Positions 10,509 to 19,720 are shown, counted from the first letter of the stretch. The stretch is DNA of 64,000 nucleotides from [Enterobacter] lignolyticus SCF1 (GCF_000164865.1 NC_014618.1:3968001-4032000), one strand, 5' to 3'. A program made the numbers and translations. Notes: a model not told the origin generated them from the sequence alone.

Positions 10509-10836
10509 GTCTGGCTCAAAACAGTGAAAATCGTCAGAGTATACCTTGTACAGGGGGCGACGTTAACCGGCGATTGCACCTCTAAGACGAAAGATGCAAG
10601 GATTTCATCCACCTCGGCGGCCAGAGCAAGAAAACTGGCCGTTTGCTGCGATTTTTGTAGCGGAAAAGCTGTATTCGGTGCGCGCTTGCTGATAGAATCT
10701 TGCGCCATCACTACGTAACGTAGCGTCGTCAAATTAACGGCGCTTATTTGCACAAATCCATTGACAAAAGAAGGCTAAAAGGGCATATTCCTCGGCCTTT
10801 GAATTGTCCATATAGAACATATTTGGGAGTTGGACC
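10509..10836. other. ribF-rpsT divergent intergenic region
   Basis: A 328-bp space between divergent ribF and rpsT. It holds a clear sigma-70 promoter for rpsT near its right end and the rpsT leader. The ribF-ileS promoter should lie in the left part, but I could not point to convincing boxes. I saw no gene here. Confidence 0.7.
10761..10789 (+). promoter_or_regulatory. rpsT promoter (sigma-70)
   Basis: A TTGACA -35 box at 10761-10766 and a CATATT -10 box at 10784-10789 with an ideal 17-bp spacer. The expected transcript start is about 40 bases before the rpsT start codon, in a position corresponding to the proximal rpsT promoter of E. coli. Confidence 0.8.
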
Positions 10837-11100
10837 TTGGCTAATATCAAATCAGCTAAGAAGCGCGCCGTTCAGTCTGAAAAGGCTCGCAAGCACAACG
10901 CTAGCCGTCGCTCTATGATGCGTACTTTCATCAAGAAAGTATACGCAGCTATCGAAGCTGGCGACAAAGCTGCTGCACTGAAAGCATTTAACGAAATGCA
11001 ACCAATCGTGGACCGTCAGGCTTCTAAAGGTCTGATCCACAAAAACAAAGCTGCACGTCATAAAGCTAACCTGACTGCACAGATCAACAAACTGGCCTAA
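10837..11100 (+). CDS. rpsT: 30S ribosomal protein S20
   Basis: An 87-residue, very basic protein that binds 16S rRNA in the body of the small subunit. The N-terminus (ANIKSAKKRAVQSEKARKHN) is diagnostic. It starts with the rare codon TTG at 10837, as in E. coli, where the weak start is part of S20 autoregulation. GGGAG lies upstream at 10824-10828. Codon use is that of a highly expressed gene. It is followed by an intrinsic terminator. Confidence 0.98.
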   Translation: MANIKSAKKRAVQSEKARKHNASRRSMMRTFIKKVYAAIEAGDKAAALKAFNEMQPIVDRQASKGLIHKNKAARHKANLTAQINKLA

Positions 11101-11124
11101 TCGCCCGCCTGTTGTCGCTTTGTG

Positions 11125-11151
11125 AAAAAACCCGCTTCTGCGGGTTTTTTT
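11125..11151 (+). terminator. Terminator of rpsT (bidirectional with nhaR)
   Basis: A stem with CCCGC/GCGGG core (11131-11135 with 11140-11144) is extended by an A-run and a T-run, with a TTCT loop. The T-tract runs 11145-11151 on the plus strand and the A-tract 11125-11130 serves the converging nhaR transcript. Confidence 0.9.
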
Positions 11152-11168
11152 ATGCCTGCCGTTTGCCT

Positions 11169-12068
11169 TTAGCCTAACGGCAGGGTAAACAGCGCGGAGT
11201 AGTCGCGGTTGCAGATGCGCTGCACCGCCGGATGCTGAATCATCCGCTCGGCGAAAATCGCGTGATACTCTTCCATCACGTTTTCCACCCGGCCAATCTC
11301 GACGATGTGGTCATCCGCATAGAAGTCGTGCGCATACAGCGTCGGCGCGACAAAAATCGCGTTATGCGCGGCGCCGAAGGCTTTCATCAGCGCGGCATCG
11401 TCAAACTCCCCCAGAATTTCGACCTGCAGCCCCTGCGAGTTAATCCAGTTAAGCAGCTTGCGACCCAGCATTGAGCGGCGGCCGGGAATCAGCAGACGGC
11501 GCTCCTCCAGACAGGCGGGAAACGGCTTTTGCGGCAGCGGCGCCATACACCAGAAACTGACGCTGCACTCGCCGATTTTGACCGAAAACAGCCCTTCCTG
11601 CTGCGTGGAGTCGATCGGACAGTCGGAAATAATCATATCGAGCTTATGCTGGCTGAGCTGCTCAAGCAGCATCTCGTGCGTTGACTCAAAGCAGCGCAGA
11701 TGGATTTGCTCATCCTCAACGACGGCCGCATCGAGCACACCGCTCACCAGGCGTTTTGACAGCGCATCCGCAACCCCGACGTCAAACAGCAGGTTGGACT
11801 CTTTGCGATAGTTGATGATATCGAGCATTTCCTGGCTCAGGGTGAACATCTTATCGGCGTAGCGGAACACCAGCTCGCCTAGCTCGCTCGGCTCAAGCCC
11901 TCGCCCTTTGCGCTTAAAGAGCTTCCCCTGCAGGCGCTCTTCCAGCGCCTTAATTTGCCCGGTAATCGTCTGCGGCGTCAGGTACAGCGCTTCTGCGGCA
12001 CCCACGACCGAACCTTCTTTATAGACGTGCCAGAAGTAATACAGGTGATTGTAATTAATATGCGACAT
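11169..12068 (-). CDS. nhaR: LysR-type activator of nhaA, NhaR
   Basis: A 299-residue LysR-family regulator with an N-terminal winged helix-turn-helix (AAEALYLTPQTITGQIKALE, about residues 20-39) and a C-terminal effector domain. In E. coli it activates nhaA in response to Na+ and also affects biofilm genes. It lies 60 bp downstream of nhaA on the same strand, the conserved nhaAR arrangement. Two residues shorter than E. coli NhaR. Confidence 0.95.
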   Translation of the reverse strand: MSHINYNHLYYFWHVYKEGSVVGAAEALYLTPQTITGQIKALEERLQGKLFKRKGRGLEPSELGELVFRYADKMFTLSQEMLDIINYRKESNLLFDVGVADALSKRLVSGVLDAAVVEDEQIHLRCFESTHEMLLEQLSQHKLDMIISDCPIDSTQQEGLFSVKIGECSVSFWCMAPLPQKPFPACLEERRLLIPGRRSMLGRKLLNWINSQGLQVEILGEFDDAALMKAFGAAHNAIFVAPTLYAHDFYADDHIVEIGRVENVMEEYHAIFAERMIQHPAVQRICNRDYSALFTLPLG

Positions 12069-12128
12069 GCACTTCTCTCCCTGAGTCTTTGCAAAAATGG
12101 CCGCCCGTCGGCGACCATTCGTATCCTG

Positions 12129-13304
12129 TTATTCGGCCTGAGCGGAACCGCTACCCCGCGTTCGGAGTAAACTATACCCGGTAACCGCCGCCAGAAGCGA
12201 GCCTATCAAAATCCCCAGTTTCGCCCAGGTAATGAGCTGCGGATCCAGGTTGCCAAACGCCAGCGTCGAGATAAAAATCGACATGGTGAACCCGATGCCG
12301 CAGAGCACGCTGACGGCAAAAATCTGCTTACCGGTGGTATCTCTGGGAAGCGTCGCCAGCTTCAGCCGTACCGCCAGCCAGCAGAACAGGCCAATACCTA
12401 ACGGCTTTCCGATAAACAGCCCGGCGATAATGCCCAGCGGCAGCAGCGACGTCAGGCTTTCCAGCGTAACGCCCTGCAGCGACACGCCCGCATTGGCGAA
12501 GGCGAACAGCGGCAGAATCAAAAACGCCACCCACGGATGCAGCACGTGCTCAAGCTCCCCGGCCGGGGAACGCCCCTCTTTTTCTTTCAGCGGAATAAAG
12601 AAGCCGACGATAACGCCCGCCAGCGTCGCGTGGACGCCCGACTTCAGCACTGCGGTCCACAGTATGGCGCCCACCAGGATATACACCCCAGTCCGGCGCA
12701 CATTGCACAGGTTCAGCAGAGCCAGCGCGGCAATCGCCACACCCGCCACGCCCAGCGACAGGACCGACAGGTCGCTGGTGTAAAACAGCGCAATGATAAT
12801 AATGGCGCCCAGATCGTCGATAATAGCCAGCGCCATCAGGAAGATCTTCAGCGTCAACGGCACGCGATTGCCCAACAGCGCCAGCACTCCGAGAGCGAAG
12901 GCGATATCGGTCGCGGCCGGAATCGCCCAGCCCTGACGCGTCACCGGATCCTGGTAGTTGAACGCCAGATAAATAAGCGCCGGCACGACCATCCCGCCGA
13001 TGGCGGCGATCACCGGAAAGGCAGCCTGCTGACGGGACGCCAGCGAACCCAGCACCATCTCGCGTTTGACCTCAAGACCAATCAGCAGGAAAAACACCGC
13101 CATCAGCGCATCGTTAATCCACAGCAGCATGTTCTTGTTGATCTCAAGCGGCCCGACCTTGAGCTGCACCGGCGTAGAAAGGAACGCCTGATACAGCTGG
13201 CTGGTCAGCCCTGAGTTTGCCAGCAGCATCGCCAGCGCCGCGGCGATGATGAGGACGATGCCTCCGGAAGCGTCGCTGCTAAAGAAGCGTTGCAGATGTT
13301 TCAC
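12129..13304 (-). CDS. nhaA: Na+/H+ antiporter NhaA
   Basis: A 391-residue inner-membrane antiporter that exports Na+ or Li+ in exchange for protons at alkaline pH. The ion-binding pair Asp163-Asp164 (AIIDDLGA) and Asp133 (ATDIAF) are at the same residue numbers as in E. coli NhaA. It has about 12 hydrophobic segments. It is followed by its regulator nhaR. No IS element or hok/sok-like gene lies between it and dnaJ, unlike E. coli K-12. Confidence 0.97.
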   Translation of the reverse strand: MKHLQRFFSSDASGGIVLIIAAALAMLLANSGLTSQLYQAFLSTPVQLKVGPLEINKNMLLWINDALMAVFFLLIGLEVKREMVLGSLASRQQAAFPVIAAIGGMVVPALIYLAFNYQDPVTRQGWAIPAATDIAFALGVLALLGNRVPLTLKIFLMALAIIDDLGAIIIIALFYTSDLSVLSLGVAGVAIAALALLNLCNVRRTGVYILVGAILWTAVLKSGVHATLAGVIVGFFIPLKEKEGRSPAGELEHVLHPWVAFLILPLFAFANAGVSLQGVTLESLTSLLPLGIIAGLFIGKPLGIGLFCWLAVRLKLATLPRDTTGKQIFAVSVLCGIGFTMSIFISTLAFGNLDPQLITWAKLGILIGSLLAAVTGYSLLRTRGSGSAQAE

Positions 13305-13422
13305 TTTTACTCTCTCTATTCGTCTTATTATTCGATTAATTCATATTAACCCTAATGAAGACTCGTTAAAACAAGGTTATTTAGCCATTAACACTCGATT
13401 TTAACGAATCATTCCGAACGCG

Positions 13423-13447
13423 AAAAAAAACCCGGGACGAGCCCGGG
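13423..13447 (-). terminator. Terminator of the dnaKJ operon
   Basis: On the minus strand a CCCGGG/CCCGGG stem (13447-13442 and 13436-13431) with a 5-base loop is followed by eight T (13430-13423). It starts 31 bp after the dnaJ stop. Confidence 0.88.
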
Positions 13448-13477
13448 CTTTTGCGATTACGGCGGATAAGCACCCTT

Positions 13478-14620
13478 TTAACGGGTCAAATCATCAAAGA
13501 ATTTTTTCACACCGTCGAAAAAGCTTTTCGAACGCGGGCTGTTTTTCTCCCCCGTCGGGCCGCCAAAACTTTCCTGCAGCTCTTTCAGCAAATGTTTCTG
13601 CTTGTCGTTGAGGCCGACCGGCGTTTCCACCACCACGCGGCACAGCAGGTCGCCCTGCGCGCCGCCGCGGACGGATTTCACCCCTTTGCCGCGCATGCGG
13701 AACAGCTTGCCGGTCTGGGTCTCGCCAGGCACCTTCAGATTCACGCGACCGTCGAGGGTCGGCACTTCGATTTCGCCGCCCAGCGCCGCCATCGCAAAGT
13801 TGATCGGCACTTCGCAGTACAGGTTATTACCTTCACGCTCGAAGATAGCGTGCTGCTTCACCTGCACCTGAACGTACAGATCGCCTGCCGGCGCGCCGTG
13901 CTCGCCCGCTTCGCCTTCGCCAGCCAGACGAATGCGATCGCCGGTATCCACGCCCGCCGGGATTTTAACCGACAGCGTTTTGGTCTTCTCAACGCGACCG
14001 TGGCCATGACACTTGTTGCACGGATCTTTAATCAGCGTACCGCGGCCCTGACAGTGCGGACAGGTCTGCTGCACGGCAAAAAAGCCCTGGCGCATCTGCA
14101 CCTGACCGGAACCGTGACAGGTCGGACAGGTCTGCGGCTGGGTTCCGGATTTCGCGCCGCTGCCGTGGCAAACGTCGCACTCTTCCAGCGTCGGAATGCG
14201 GATCTCTTTGGTGACGCCACGAACGGCCTCTTCCAGGGTAAGATCCATGTTATAGCGCAAATCGGCGCCGCGCGCCGCGCGCTGACGTCCGCGCCCACCG
14301 CCGAAGATATCGCCGAACACGTCGCCAAAGATATCGCTGAAGTCCGCGCCGCCGTTGAAGCCACCGCCAAATCCGCCGCCGCCCATACCGCCCTGTTCAA
14401 ACGCGGCGTGGCCGTACTGATCGTAGGCCGCGCGCTTTTGCGCATCGGTCAGGATCTCATAGGCTTCCTTGATCTCTTTAAACTTGGCTTCAGCCTCTTT
14501 GTCACCCTGATTGCGGTCCGGGTGAAACTTCATCGCCAGGCGCTTGTAAGCCTTTTTGATTTCACGCTCTTCCGCTGTTTTGGAAACGCCCAAAATCTCG
14601 TAATAGTCTTTCTTCGCCAT
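13478..14620 (-). CDS. dnaJ: Chaperone co-factor DnaJ (Hsp40)
   Basis: A 380-residue co-chaperone that delivers substrates to DnaK and stimulates its ATPase. The J-domain HPD motif is at residues 33-35. A Gly/Phe-rich linker (near residues 75-105) is followed by four CxxCxGxG zinc-finger repeats (CDVCHGSG, CPTCHGSG, CPHCQGRG, CNKCHGHG) and a C-terminal substrate and dimer domain. Four residues longer than E. coli. It is transcribed with dnaK from heat-shock promoters. Confidence 0.98.
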   Translation of the reverse strand: MAKKDYYEILGVSKTAEEREIKKAYKRLAMKFHPDRNQGDKEAEAKFKEIKEAYEILTDAQKRAAYDQYGHAAFEQGGMGGGGFGGGFNGGADFSDIFGDVFGDIFGGGRGRQRAARGADLRYNMDLTLEEAVRGVTKEIRIPTLEECDVCHGSGAKSGTQPQTCPTCHGSGQVQMRQGFFAVQQTCPHCQGRGTLIKDPCNKCHGHGRVEKTKTLSVKIPAGVDTGDRIRLAGEGEAGEHGAPAGDLYVQVQVKQHAIFEREGNNLYCEVPINFAMAALGGEIEVPTLDGRVNLKVPGETQTGKLFRMRGKGVKSVRGGAQGDLLCRVVVETPVGLNDKQKHLLKELQESFGGPTGEKNSPRSKSFFDGVKKFFDDLTR

Positions 14621-14646
14621 TTCTTTTAATAGCCCTTAACATGCGA

Positions 14647-14682
14647 GCACGGGCGTAGAGGTAAAAACCCCGACGCCCGTGC
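14647..14682 (-). other. Stem-loop between dnaK and dnaJ
   Basis: A perfect 10-bp GC-rich stem (GCACGGGCGT at 14647-14656 with ACGCCCGTGC at 14673-14682) lies in the 89-bp space between the two genes, without a following T-run. It may stabilise the dnaK message or reduce readthrough into dnaJ, explaining lower DnaJ output. The function is inferred. Confidence 0.6.
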
Positions 14683-14709
14683 CAGTCTAATTACCCTGCA
14701 TCAGGGCGA

Positions 14710-16626
14710 TTATTTTTTATCTTTTACTTCTTCGAACTCCGCGTCGACAACATCGTCGTCTTTCGCGTTGTTCGCGGAAGCATCAGCGCCACCCGCCTGC
14801 TGCTGGGCGTGCTGCTGTTGAGCAATTTCCAGCAGTTTCTGGGAAGCCTGCGCCAGCGCCTGCATTTTCGCTTCGATATCCGCTTTGTCTTCGCCTTTCA
14901 GAGAAGTTTCCAGCGCGGTCAGTGCAGACTCGATAGCGGTTTTGTCTTCAGCCGGCAGTTTGTCGCCTGCTTCTTCAACCTGCTTACGAGTGCTGTGCAG
15001 CAGATGGTCGCCCTGGTTGCGGGTCTGCACCAGCTCTTCGAACTTACGGTCAGACTCAGCGTTCGCTTCCGCTTCGCGCACCATTTTCTGGATCTCTTCT
15101 TCGTTCAGACCTGAAGAAGCTTTGATGGTGATCTTCTGCTCTTTACCGCTGTTTTTGTCTTTCGCGGAGACGTGCAGGATACCGTCGGCATCGATGTCAA
15201 AAGTAACTTCGATCTGCGGCATACCGCGCGGCGCCGGGTTGATACCATCCAGGTTGAACTGACCCAGAGATTTGTTATCAGACGCACGTTTACGCTCACC
15301 CTGCAGCACGTGGATGGTTACCGCAGACTGATTGTCTTCAGCGGTAGAGAACACCTGGCTGTGCTTGGTCGGGATGGTGGTGTTTTTGTTGATCAGCGCC
15401 GTCATTACGCCGCCCATGGTTTCGATACCCAGCGACAGCGGGGTTACGTCGAGCAGCAGAACGTCTTTAACGTCACCGGTCAGTACGCCGCCCTGAACCG
15501 CAGCGCCGATAGCGACCGCTTCGTCCGGGTTAACGTCTTTACGCGGCTCTTTGCCAAAGAACTCAGCCACTTTCTTCTGCACCATCGGCATACGGGTCTG
15601 ACCGCCGACGAGGATAACGTCGTTGATATCAGACACGGACAGGCCTGCATCCTGCAGCGCGACCTTCAGCGGCTCGATAGAACGGTTCACCAGGTCTTCA
15701 ACCAGGCTTTCCAGTTTCGCGCGAGTCACTTTAATGTTCATGTGTTTCGGACCGGTGGCGTCTGCGGTGATGTACGGCAGGTTCACGTCGGTCTGCTGAG
15801 CGGAAGACAGCTCGATCTTCGCTTTCTCAGCGGCTTCTTTCAGGCGCTGCATCGCCAGCGGATCGTTGCGCAGGTCGATGCCCTGATCTTTCTTGAATTC
15901 GTCAACGAGGTAGTTGATCAGGCGCGTATCGAAGTCTTCGCCGCCCAGGTGGGTATCACCGTTGGTCGCCAGAACTTCAAAGGTTTTTTCGCCGTCAACT
16001 TCGTCGATTTCGATAATAGAGATATCGAAAGTACCGCCGCCGAGGTCGTAAACCGCGATAGTACGGTTGCCGACTTCTTTATCCAGGCCGTAAGCCAGCG
16101 CAGCAGCGGTCGGTTCGTTGATGATACGTTTGACTTCCAGACCCGCGATACGACCCGCGTCTTTGGTTGCCTGACGCTGCGCATCGTTGAAGTATGCCGG
16201 TACGGTGATAACGGCTTCAGTGACCGGCTCACCCAGGTAATCTTCTGCGGTTTTCTTCATTTTTTTCAGCACTTCAGCAGAGATCTGCGGCGGTGCCATT
16301 TTCTGACCTTTCACATCAAGCCATGCGTCGCCGTTGTCGGCGCCGATGATTTTGTACGGCATGATGGAAACATCGCGCTGAACTTCTTCGTCCTGGAAGC
16401 GGCGGCCAATCAGGCGTTTGATCGCAAACAGCGTGTTTTGCGGGTTTGTCACTGCCTGACGTTTAGCCGGCTGACCAACCAGAGTTTCACCATCCTGGGT
16501 ATAAGCAATGATAGAAGGCGTGGTGCGATCGCCCTCGGCGTTCTCCAGCACACGTGCAGTAGTGCCATCCATAATCGCTACACAAGAGTTGGTAGTACCC
16601 AGGTCGATACCAATAATTTTACCCAT
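14710..16626 (-). CDS. dnaK: Molecular chaperone DnaK (Hsp70)
   Basis: A 638-residue Hsp70, the same length as E. coli DnaK. The N-terminal ATPase domain begins GIDLGTTNSCVA and carries the phosphate and adenosine motifs (YDLGGGTFDIS, GGQTRMP). The substrate-binding domain follows the linker VLLLDVTPLSLG. The C-terminal tail is Gln/Ala-rich and ends EEVKDKK. It heads the dnaK-dnaJ operon behind two heat-shock promoters. Confidence 0.99.
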   Translation of the reverse strand: MGKIIGIDLGTTNSCVAIMDGTTARVLENAEGDRTTPSIIAYTQDGETLVGQPAKRQAVTNPQNTLFAIKRLIGRRFQDEEVQRDVSIMPYKIIGADNGDAWLDVKGQKMAPPQISAEVLKKMKKTAEDYLGEPVTEAVITVPAYFNDAQRQATKDAGRIAGLEVKRIINEPTAAALAYGLDKEVGNRTIAVYDLGGGTFDISIIEIDEVDGEKTFEVLATNGDTHLGGEDFDTRLINYLVDEFKKDQGIDLRNDPLAMQRLKEAAEKAKIELSSAQQTDVNLPYITADATGPKHMNIKVTRAKLESLVEDLVNRSIEPLKVALQDAGLSVSDINDVILVGGQTRMPMVQKKVAEFFGKEPRKDVNPDEAVAIGAAVQGGVLTGDVKDVLLLDVTPLSLGIETMGGVMTALINKNTTIPTKHSQVFSTAEDNQSAVTIHVLQGERKRASDNKSLGQFNLDGINPAPRGMPQIEVTFDIDADGILHVSAKDKNSGKEQKITIKASSGLNEEEIQKMVREAEANAESDRKFEELVQTRNQGDHLLHSTRKQVEEAGDKLPAEDKTAIESALTALETSLKGEDKADIEAKMQALAQASQKLLEIAQQQHAQQQAGGADASANNAKDDDVVDAEFEEVKDKK

Positions 16627-16672
16627 CTAAACGTCTCCACTAAAAATTCGTCATCATGTGGTTGTGAACCTG

Positions 16673-16700
16673 TAATAAGGACGAAACGTGCGGTTTCAAG
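16673..16700 (-). promoter_or_regulatory. dnaK promoter P2 (sigma-32)
   Basis: A perfect CTTGAAA -35 (16700-16694), a 13-bp spacer and a CCTTATTA -10 (16680-16673). It corresponds in position and sequence to the proximal heat-shock promoter of E. coli dnaK; the -10 is the weaker element. Confidence 0.75.
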
Positions 16701-16746
16701 CTCCCTGAATCGTTTTTTTCCAGGCTCACCACTGCGGTTGGTTACA

Positions 16747-16774
16747 AGATGGGGTCGCAATACCGCCCATCAAG
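16747..16774 (-). promoter_or_regulatory. dnaK promoter P1 (sigma-32)
   Basis: A CTTGATG -35 (16774-16768), a 13-bp spacer and CCCCATCT (16754-16747), a near-perfect sigma-32 -10 element. The same CCCCTTGATG...CCCCAT arrangement is the main heat-shock promoter of E. coli dnaK. Confidence 0.85.
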
Positions 16775-16981
16775 GGGCAACGCAAAAAATTTTTTGCTCT
16801 TTTTACGGTAAGCATCTAAATCCCCCGTCGCGTCAAGCCAGGCTGATGCATAAAAAATGTCTATTCCCCCTGCTTTGATCATAGACAGCCTTATTTGTCA
16901 CGATTATGATGCCGCGCCCCGCCATTTCTAAGCGGCTGTGGGAAACATATTTCACCCTTTAAATGATGATTTTGAGGAATT

Positions 16982-17548
16982 ATGGGCAACACTACGTTGG
17001 CTAATCCGGCTCCGCTGGGCTTAATGGGCTTCGGCATGACAACTATTCTGCTGAACCTGCATAACATCGGGCTGTTCCCGCTTGATGGCATTATCCTGGC
17101 GATGGGTATTTTCTACGGCGGTATCGCGCAGATCTTCGCAGGCCTGCTGGAATACAAGAAAGGCAATACCTTCGGTTTAACCGCCTTTACCTCTTACGGT
17201 TCTTTCTGGCTGACGCTGGTCGCTATCCTGCTGATGCCGAAAATGGGTCTGGCAGATGCGGCAAACGCGCACTTCCTGGGCGTCTACCTGGGCCTGTGGG
17301 GCGTATTCACGCTGTTTATGTTCTTCGGCACGCTGAAGGGCAACCGCGCGCTGCAGTTCGTCTTCCTGAGCCTGACCGTTCTGTTCGCCCTGCTGGCGAT
17401 TGGCCACCTGGCGGATAACGAAGGCATCGTCCACGTTGCAGGCTGGATCGGTCTGGTTTGCGGCGCCAGCGCTATTTACCTGGCGATGGGTGAAGTGCTG
17501 AACGAGCAGTTTGGCCGCACCGTGCTGCCGATTGGTGAAAAACACTAA
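16982..17548 (+). CDS. satP: Acetate/succinate:H+ symporter SatP (YaaH)
   Basis: A 188-residue inner-membrane protein of the acetate uptake (AceTr/GPR1-FUN34-YaaH) family, the same length as E. coli SatP. The signature NPAPLGLMGFGMTT is at residues 8-21. Six hydrophobic helices are visible, consistent with the known six-helix acetate channel or symporter. It stands as a single gene ending at an intrinsic terminator. Confidence 0.96.
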   Translation: MGNTTLANPAPLGLMGFGMTTILLNLHNIGLFPLDGIILAMGIFYGGIAQIFAGLLEYKKGNTFGLTAFTSYGSFWLTLVAILLMPKMGLADAANAHFLGVYLGLWGVFTLFMFFGTLKGNRALQFVFLSLTVLFALLAIGHLADNEGIVHVAGWIGLVCGASAIYLAMGEVLNEQFGRTVLPIGEKH

Positions 17549-17559
17549 GCGCTTTTTGT

Positions 17560-17587
17560 TTCGTGCCCGCCTGCGGGCACGAATTTT
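17560..17587 (+). terminator. Terminator of satP
   Basis: A perfect stem, TTCGTGCCCGC (17560-17570) with GCGGGCACGAA (17573-17583), then TTTT. Strong stem and short T-run, eleven bases after the stop codon. Confidence 0.8.
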
Positions 17588-17619
17588 CAGCCTCTTCCCT
17601 GCCGCCCGCCTCCCTGGCA

Positions 17620-18918
17620 TCACGCCGTAATTTTCTCCTGCGTCGTCAACAGCCCCTGTGATTTACGCAGCCACAGCCCCAGCGACAGCCCGACCAGCGA
17701 CAGGGCCGCGACGTACCACGCGGGCGCCATCGGCGATACGTTCATCAGCAGCGTCACCGCAATCGGCGTCAGGCCGCCGAAAATGGCATAGGAGACGTTA
17801 TAAGAGAAGGAGATGCCGGTAAAGCGAACCGCCGCCGGAAACGCCCGCACCATCACGTACGGCACTGCGCCCACGACGCCGACGCACAGCCCGACCAGGC
17901 CGTACAAGAGGAACAGGTATTCAGGGTGCGAACCGGCCAGATGGTAGAACGCCCAGCTTGAGGCCGCCAGCAGCAGGCTACCGACGATAAACGTCCGGCT
18001 GGCGCCGTATTTGTCCGCCGCCACCCCGGCAATCAGACAGCCCAAACACAGCATAACGGTCGCGACGCTGTTGGCCTGCAGCGTCAGCGCCGGCGCTAAA
18101 CCGTACTGTTTTTGCAGCCATACCGGCGACATCAGAATCACCACCACAATGCCCGCGGACAGCAGCCAGGTCAGCAGCATCGACACCGCTACCGCCCGCT
18201 GATGCTTAAGCACTACCGCTTTCACCGGCAGCTCCTGCGCCAGCGCTTTGCGCTGCTGCATTTCGAGGAAAACCGGCGTTTCCTGCAGCCAGCGGCGCAG
18301 GTACATCGCCAGCAGGCCAAACGCGCCGCCCAGCAGGAACGGAATGCGCCAGCCGCCGTCGTGAATCGCCTGCGGCGTCAGGCTGGTATTGATAAGCGTC
18401 GCCACCACCGAGCCGAGCAGAATGCCCACCGTCAGCCCCGCCGTCAGCGTGCCGCAGGCTACGCCTGTCCGTCGCGTAGGCACATGCTCCGCCACGAAAA
18501 CCCAGGCGCCCGGCACTTCGCCGCCGATGGCCGCCCCCTGGAGGATACGCATCATCAGCAGCAGCAGCGGCGCCGCGAGGCCGACAGAGGCATACACCGG
18601 CAGCAGGCCCATCGCCAGCGTCGGCACCGCCATCAATAAGATGCTCAGGGTAAACATCTTCTTACGGCCCACGAGATCGCCAAAGTGAGCCATGATGATG
18701 CCGCCAAGCGGGCGCGCCAGGTAGCCTGCCGCGAAGATGCCGAACGTCTGCACCTGGCGCAGCCATTCCGGAATATCCGCCGGGAAGAAAAGATCGCCGA
18801 CTACCGCCGCGAAGAAGACGAAGATGATGAAATCATAAAACTCCAGCGCGCCGCCTAATGCCGCGAGCGTCAGCGTTTTATAATCCTGTCGGTTCAGAGG
18901 TCGGGAAGAGTGTGACAT
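17620..18918 (-). CDS. MFS transporter, metabolite:H+ symporter type
   Basis: A 432-residue major facilitator with about 12 transmembrane helices. The features point to the metabolite:H+ symporter subfamily that includes ShiA, ProP and KgtP: LEFYDFIIF near residue 27, GYLARPLGGIIMAHFGDLVGRKK in the first cytoplasmic loop, and a long central loop. The substrate, probably an organic acid or zwitterion, cannot be told. It lies between mog and satP, where E. coli has no gene, so it is an accessory insertion, though its base composition matches the backbone. Confidence 0.85.
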   Translation of the reverse strand: MSHSSRPLNRQDYKTLTLAALGGALEFYDFIIFVFFAAVVGDLFFPADIPEWLRQVQTFGIFAAGYLARPLGGIIMAHFGDLVGRKKMFTLSILLMAVPTLAMGLLPVYASVGLAAPLLLLMMRILQGAAIGGEVPGAWVFVAEHVPTRRTGVACGTLTAGLTVGILLGSVVATLINTSLTPQAIHDGGWRIPFLLGGAFGLLAMYLRRWLQETPVFLEMQQRKALAQELPVKAVVLKHQRAVAVSMLLTWLLSAGIVVVILMSPVWLQKQYGLAPALTLQANSVATVMLCLGCLIAGVAADKYGASRTFIVGSLLLAASSWAFYHLAGSHPEYLFLLYGLVGLCVGVVGAVPYVMVRAFPAAVRFTGISFSYNVSYAIFGGLTPIAVTLLMNVSPMAPAWYVAALSLVGLSLGLWLRKSQGLLTTQEKITA

Positions 18919-19030
18919 AACGGGTCGCTTGTTTTGTTTGGTTTACACGTATCGTAAAGAAAAAATTACCATACCGTAAATCACGCCACAAACCACCGGC
19001 AAAACAGGTTATGTCACAGATCTATCATCT

Positions 19031-19618
19031 TTAGGAGATTGTTTCGCGACGGGCGCTTTTCGGGCGAAAAGCTGCTACCACCTGCGGGTCGGTTTCAAGG
19101 TATGGCCCGTCCAGCAGCTGTACACAATAAGGTACACTTGCAAAGATGCCGTGAACCACCACGTTCCCCTCCGCGTCCTTAACCCCCTCCAGCGTTTCCT
19201 GGATAGATTTCGGCTGCCCGGGCAGGTTAAGGATCAGCGCCTGTTTACGAATAACGCCCACCTGGCGGGACAAAATCGCCGTCGGCACAAAATGCAGGCT
19301 TATCTGGCGCATCTGCTCGCCAAACCCCGGCATCTCGCGATCGGCAACGGCCAGCGTCGCATCCGGCGTCACGTCACGACGCGCGGGCCCGGTGCCGCCG
19401 GTCGTCAGCACCAGATGACAGCTCATTTCATCCACCAGCTCGCACAGGGTCTGCTCAATAACCGGCTGCTCGTCTGGGATCAGGCGGGTCTCGAGGACAA
19501 ATGGCGTCGTCAGCGCGCGCGTCAGCCAGGCCTCAAGCGCCGGGATCCCTTTATCCTGATAAACACCACTGGATGCGCGGTCAGAAATGGACACTAAGCC
19601 GATACGTAATGTGTTCAT
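19031..19618 (-). CDS. mog: Molybdopterin adenylyltransferase Mog
   Basis: A 195-residue enzyme, the same length as E. coli. It adenylylates molybdopterin before molybdenum insertion by MoeA. The MoCF fold motif TTGGTGPARRDVTPDA (near residue 70) and the N-terminal VSISDRAS are diagnostic. It lies downstream of talB, as in E. coli. Confidence 0.97.
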   Translation of the reverse strand: MNTLRIGLVSISDRASSGVYQDKGIPALEAWLTRALTTPFVLETRLIPDEQPVIEQTLCELVDEMSCHLVLTTGGTGPARRDVTPDATLAVADREMPGFGEQMRQISLHFVPTAILSRQVGVIRKQALILNLPGQPKSIQETLEGVKDAEGNVVVHGIFASVPYCVQLLDGPYLETDPQVVAAFRPKSARRETIS

Positions 19619-19696
19619 ATGAATTCCGTTTAAGAGATGCGTTTAAACAGAATGATACACTGCGAAAGGAGCGACAGACAGTTTTCGAAGGGAGTA

Positions 19697-19720
19697 GCGT
19701 GACCGGAAGCCCGGCCACGC
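19697..19720 (-). terminator. Stem-loop after talB, possible terminator
   Basis: Arms at 19697-19706 and 19711-19720 pair over 10 bp with one mismatch (GCGTG and CCGG blocks) and a 4-base loop, seven bases after the talB stop. There is no T-run after it on the minus strand, so it may be a stabiliser or rho-assisted terminator instead. Confidence 0.4.

Larger units (their letters stand above)
16627..16981. other. dnaK-satP divergent intergenic region
   Basis: A 355-bp space. The dnaK-proximal half contains two sigma-32 promoters (listed separately). The satP-proximal half should hold the satP promoter, but I see no convincing boxes. yaaI and yaaW, which lie here in E. coli, are absent. Confidence 0.7.

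Noticed and set aside
12537..14629. Long plus-strand frames opposite nhaA and dnaJ
   Set aside because: Antisense shadows in GC-rich genes; Arg/Gln/His-rich translations typical of reversed reading.
15172..16878. A 568-codon open frame on the plus strand opposite dnaK
   Set aside because: Antisense of dnaK, extending over its heat-shock promoters; composition is that of a reversed highly expressed gene.
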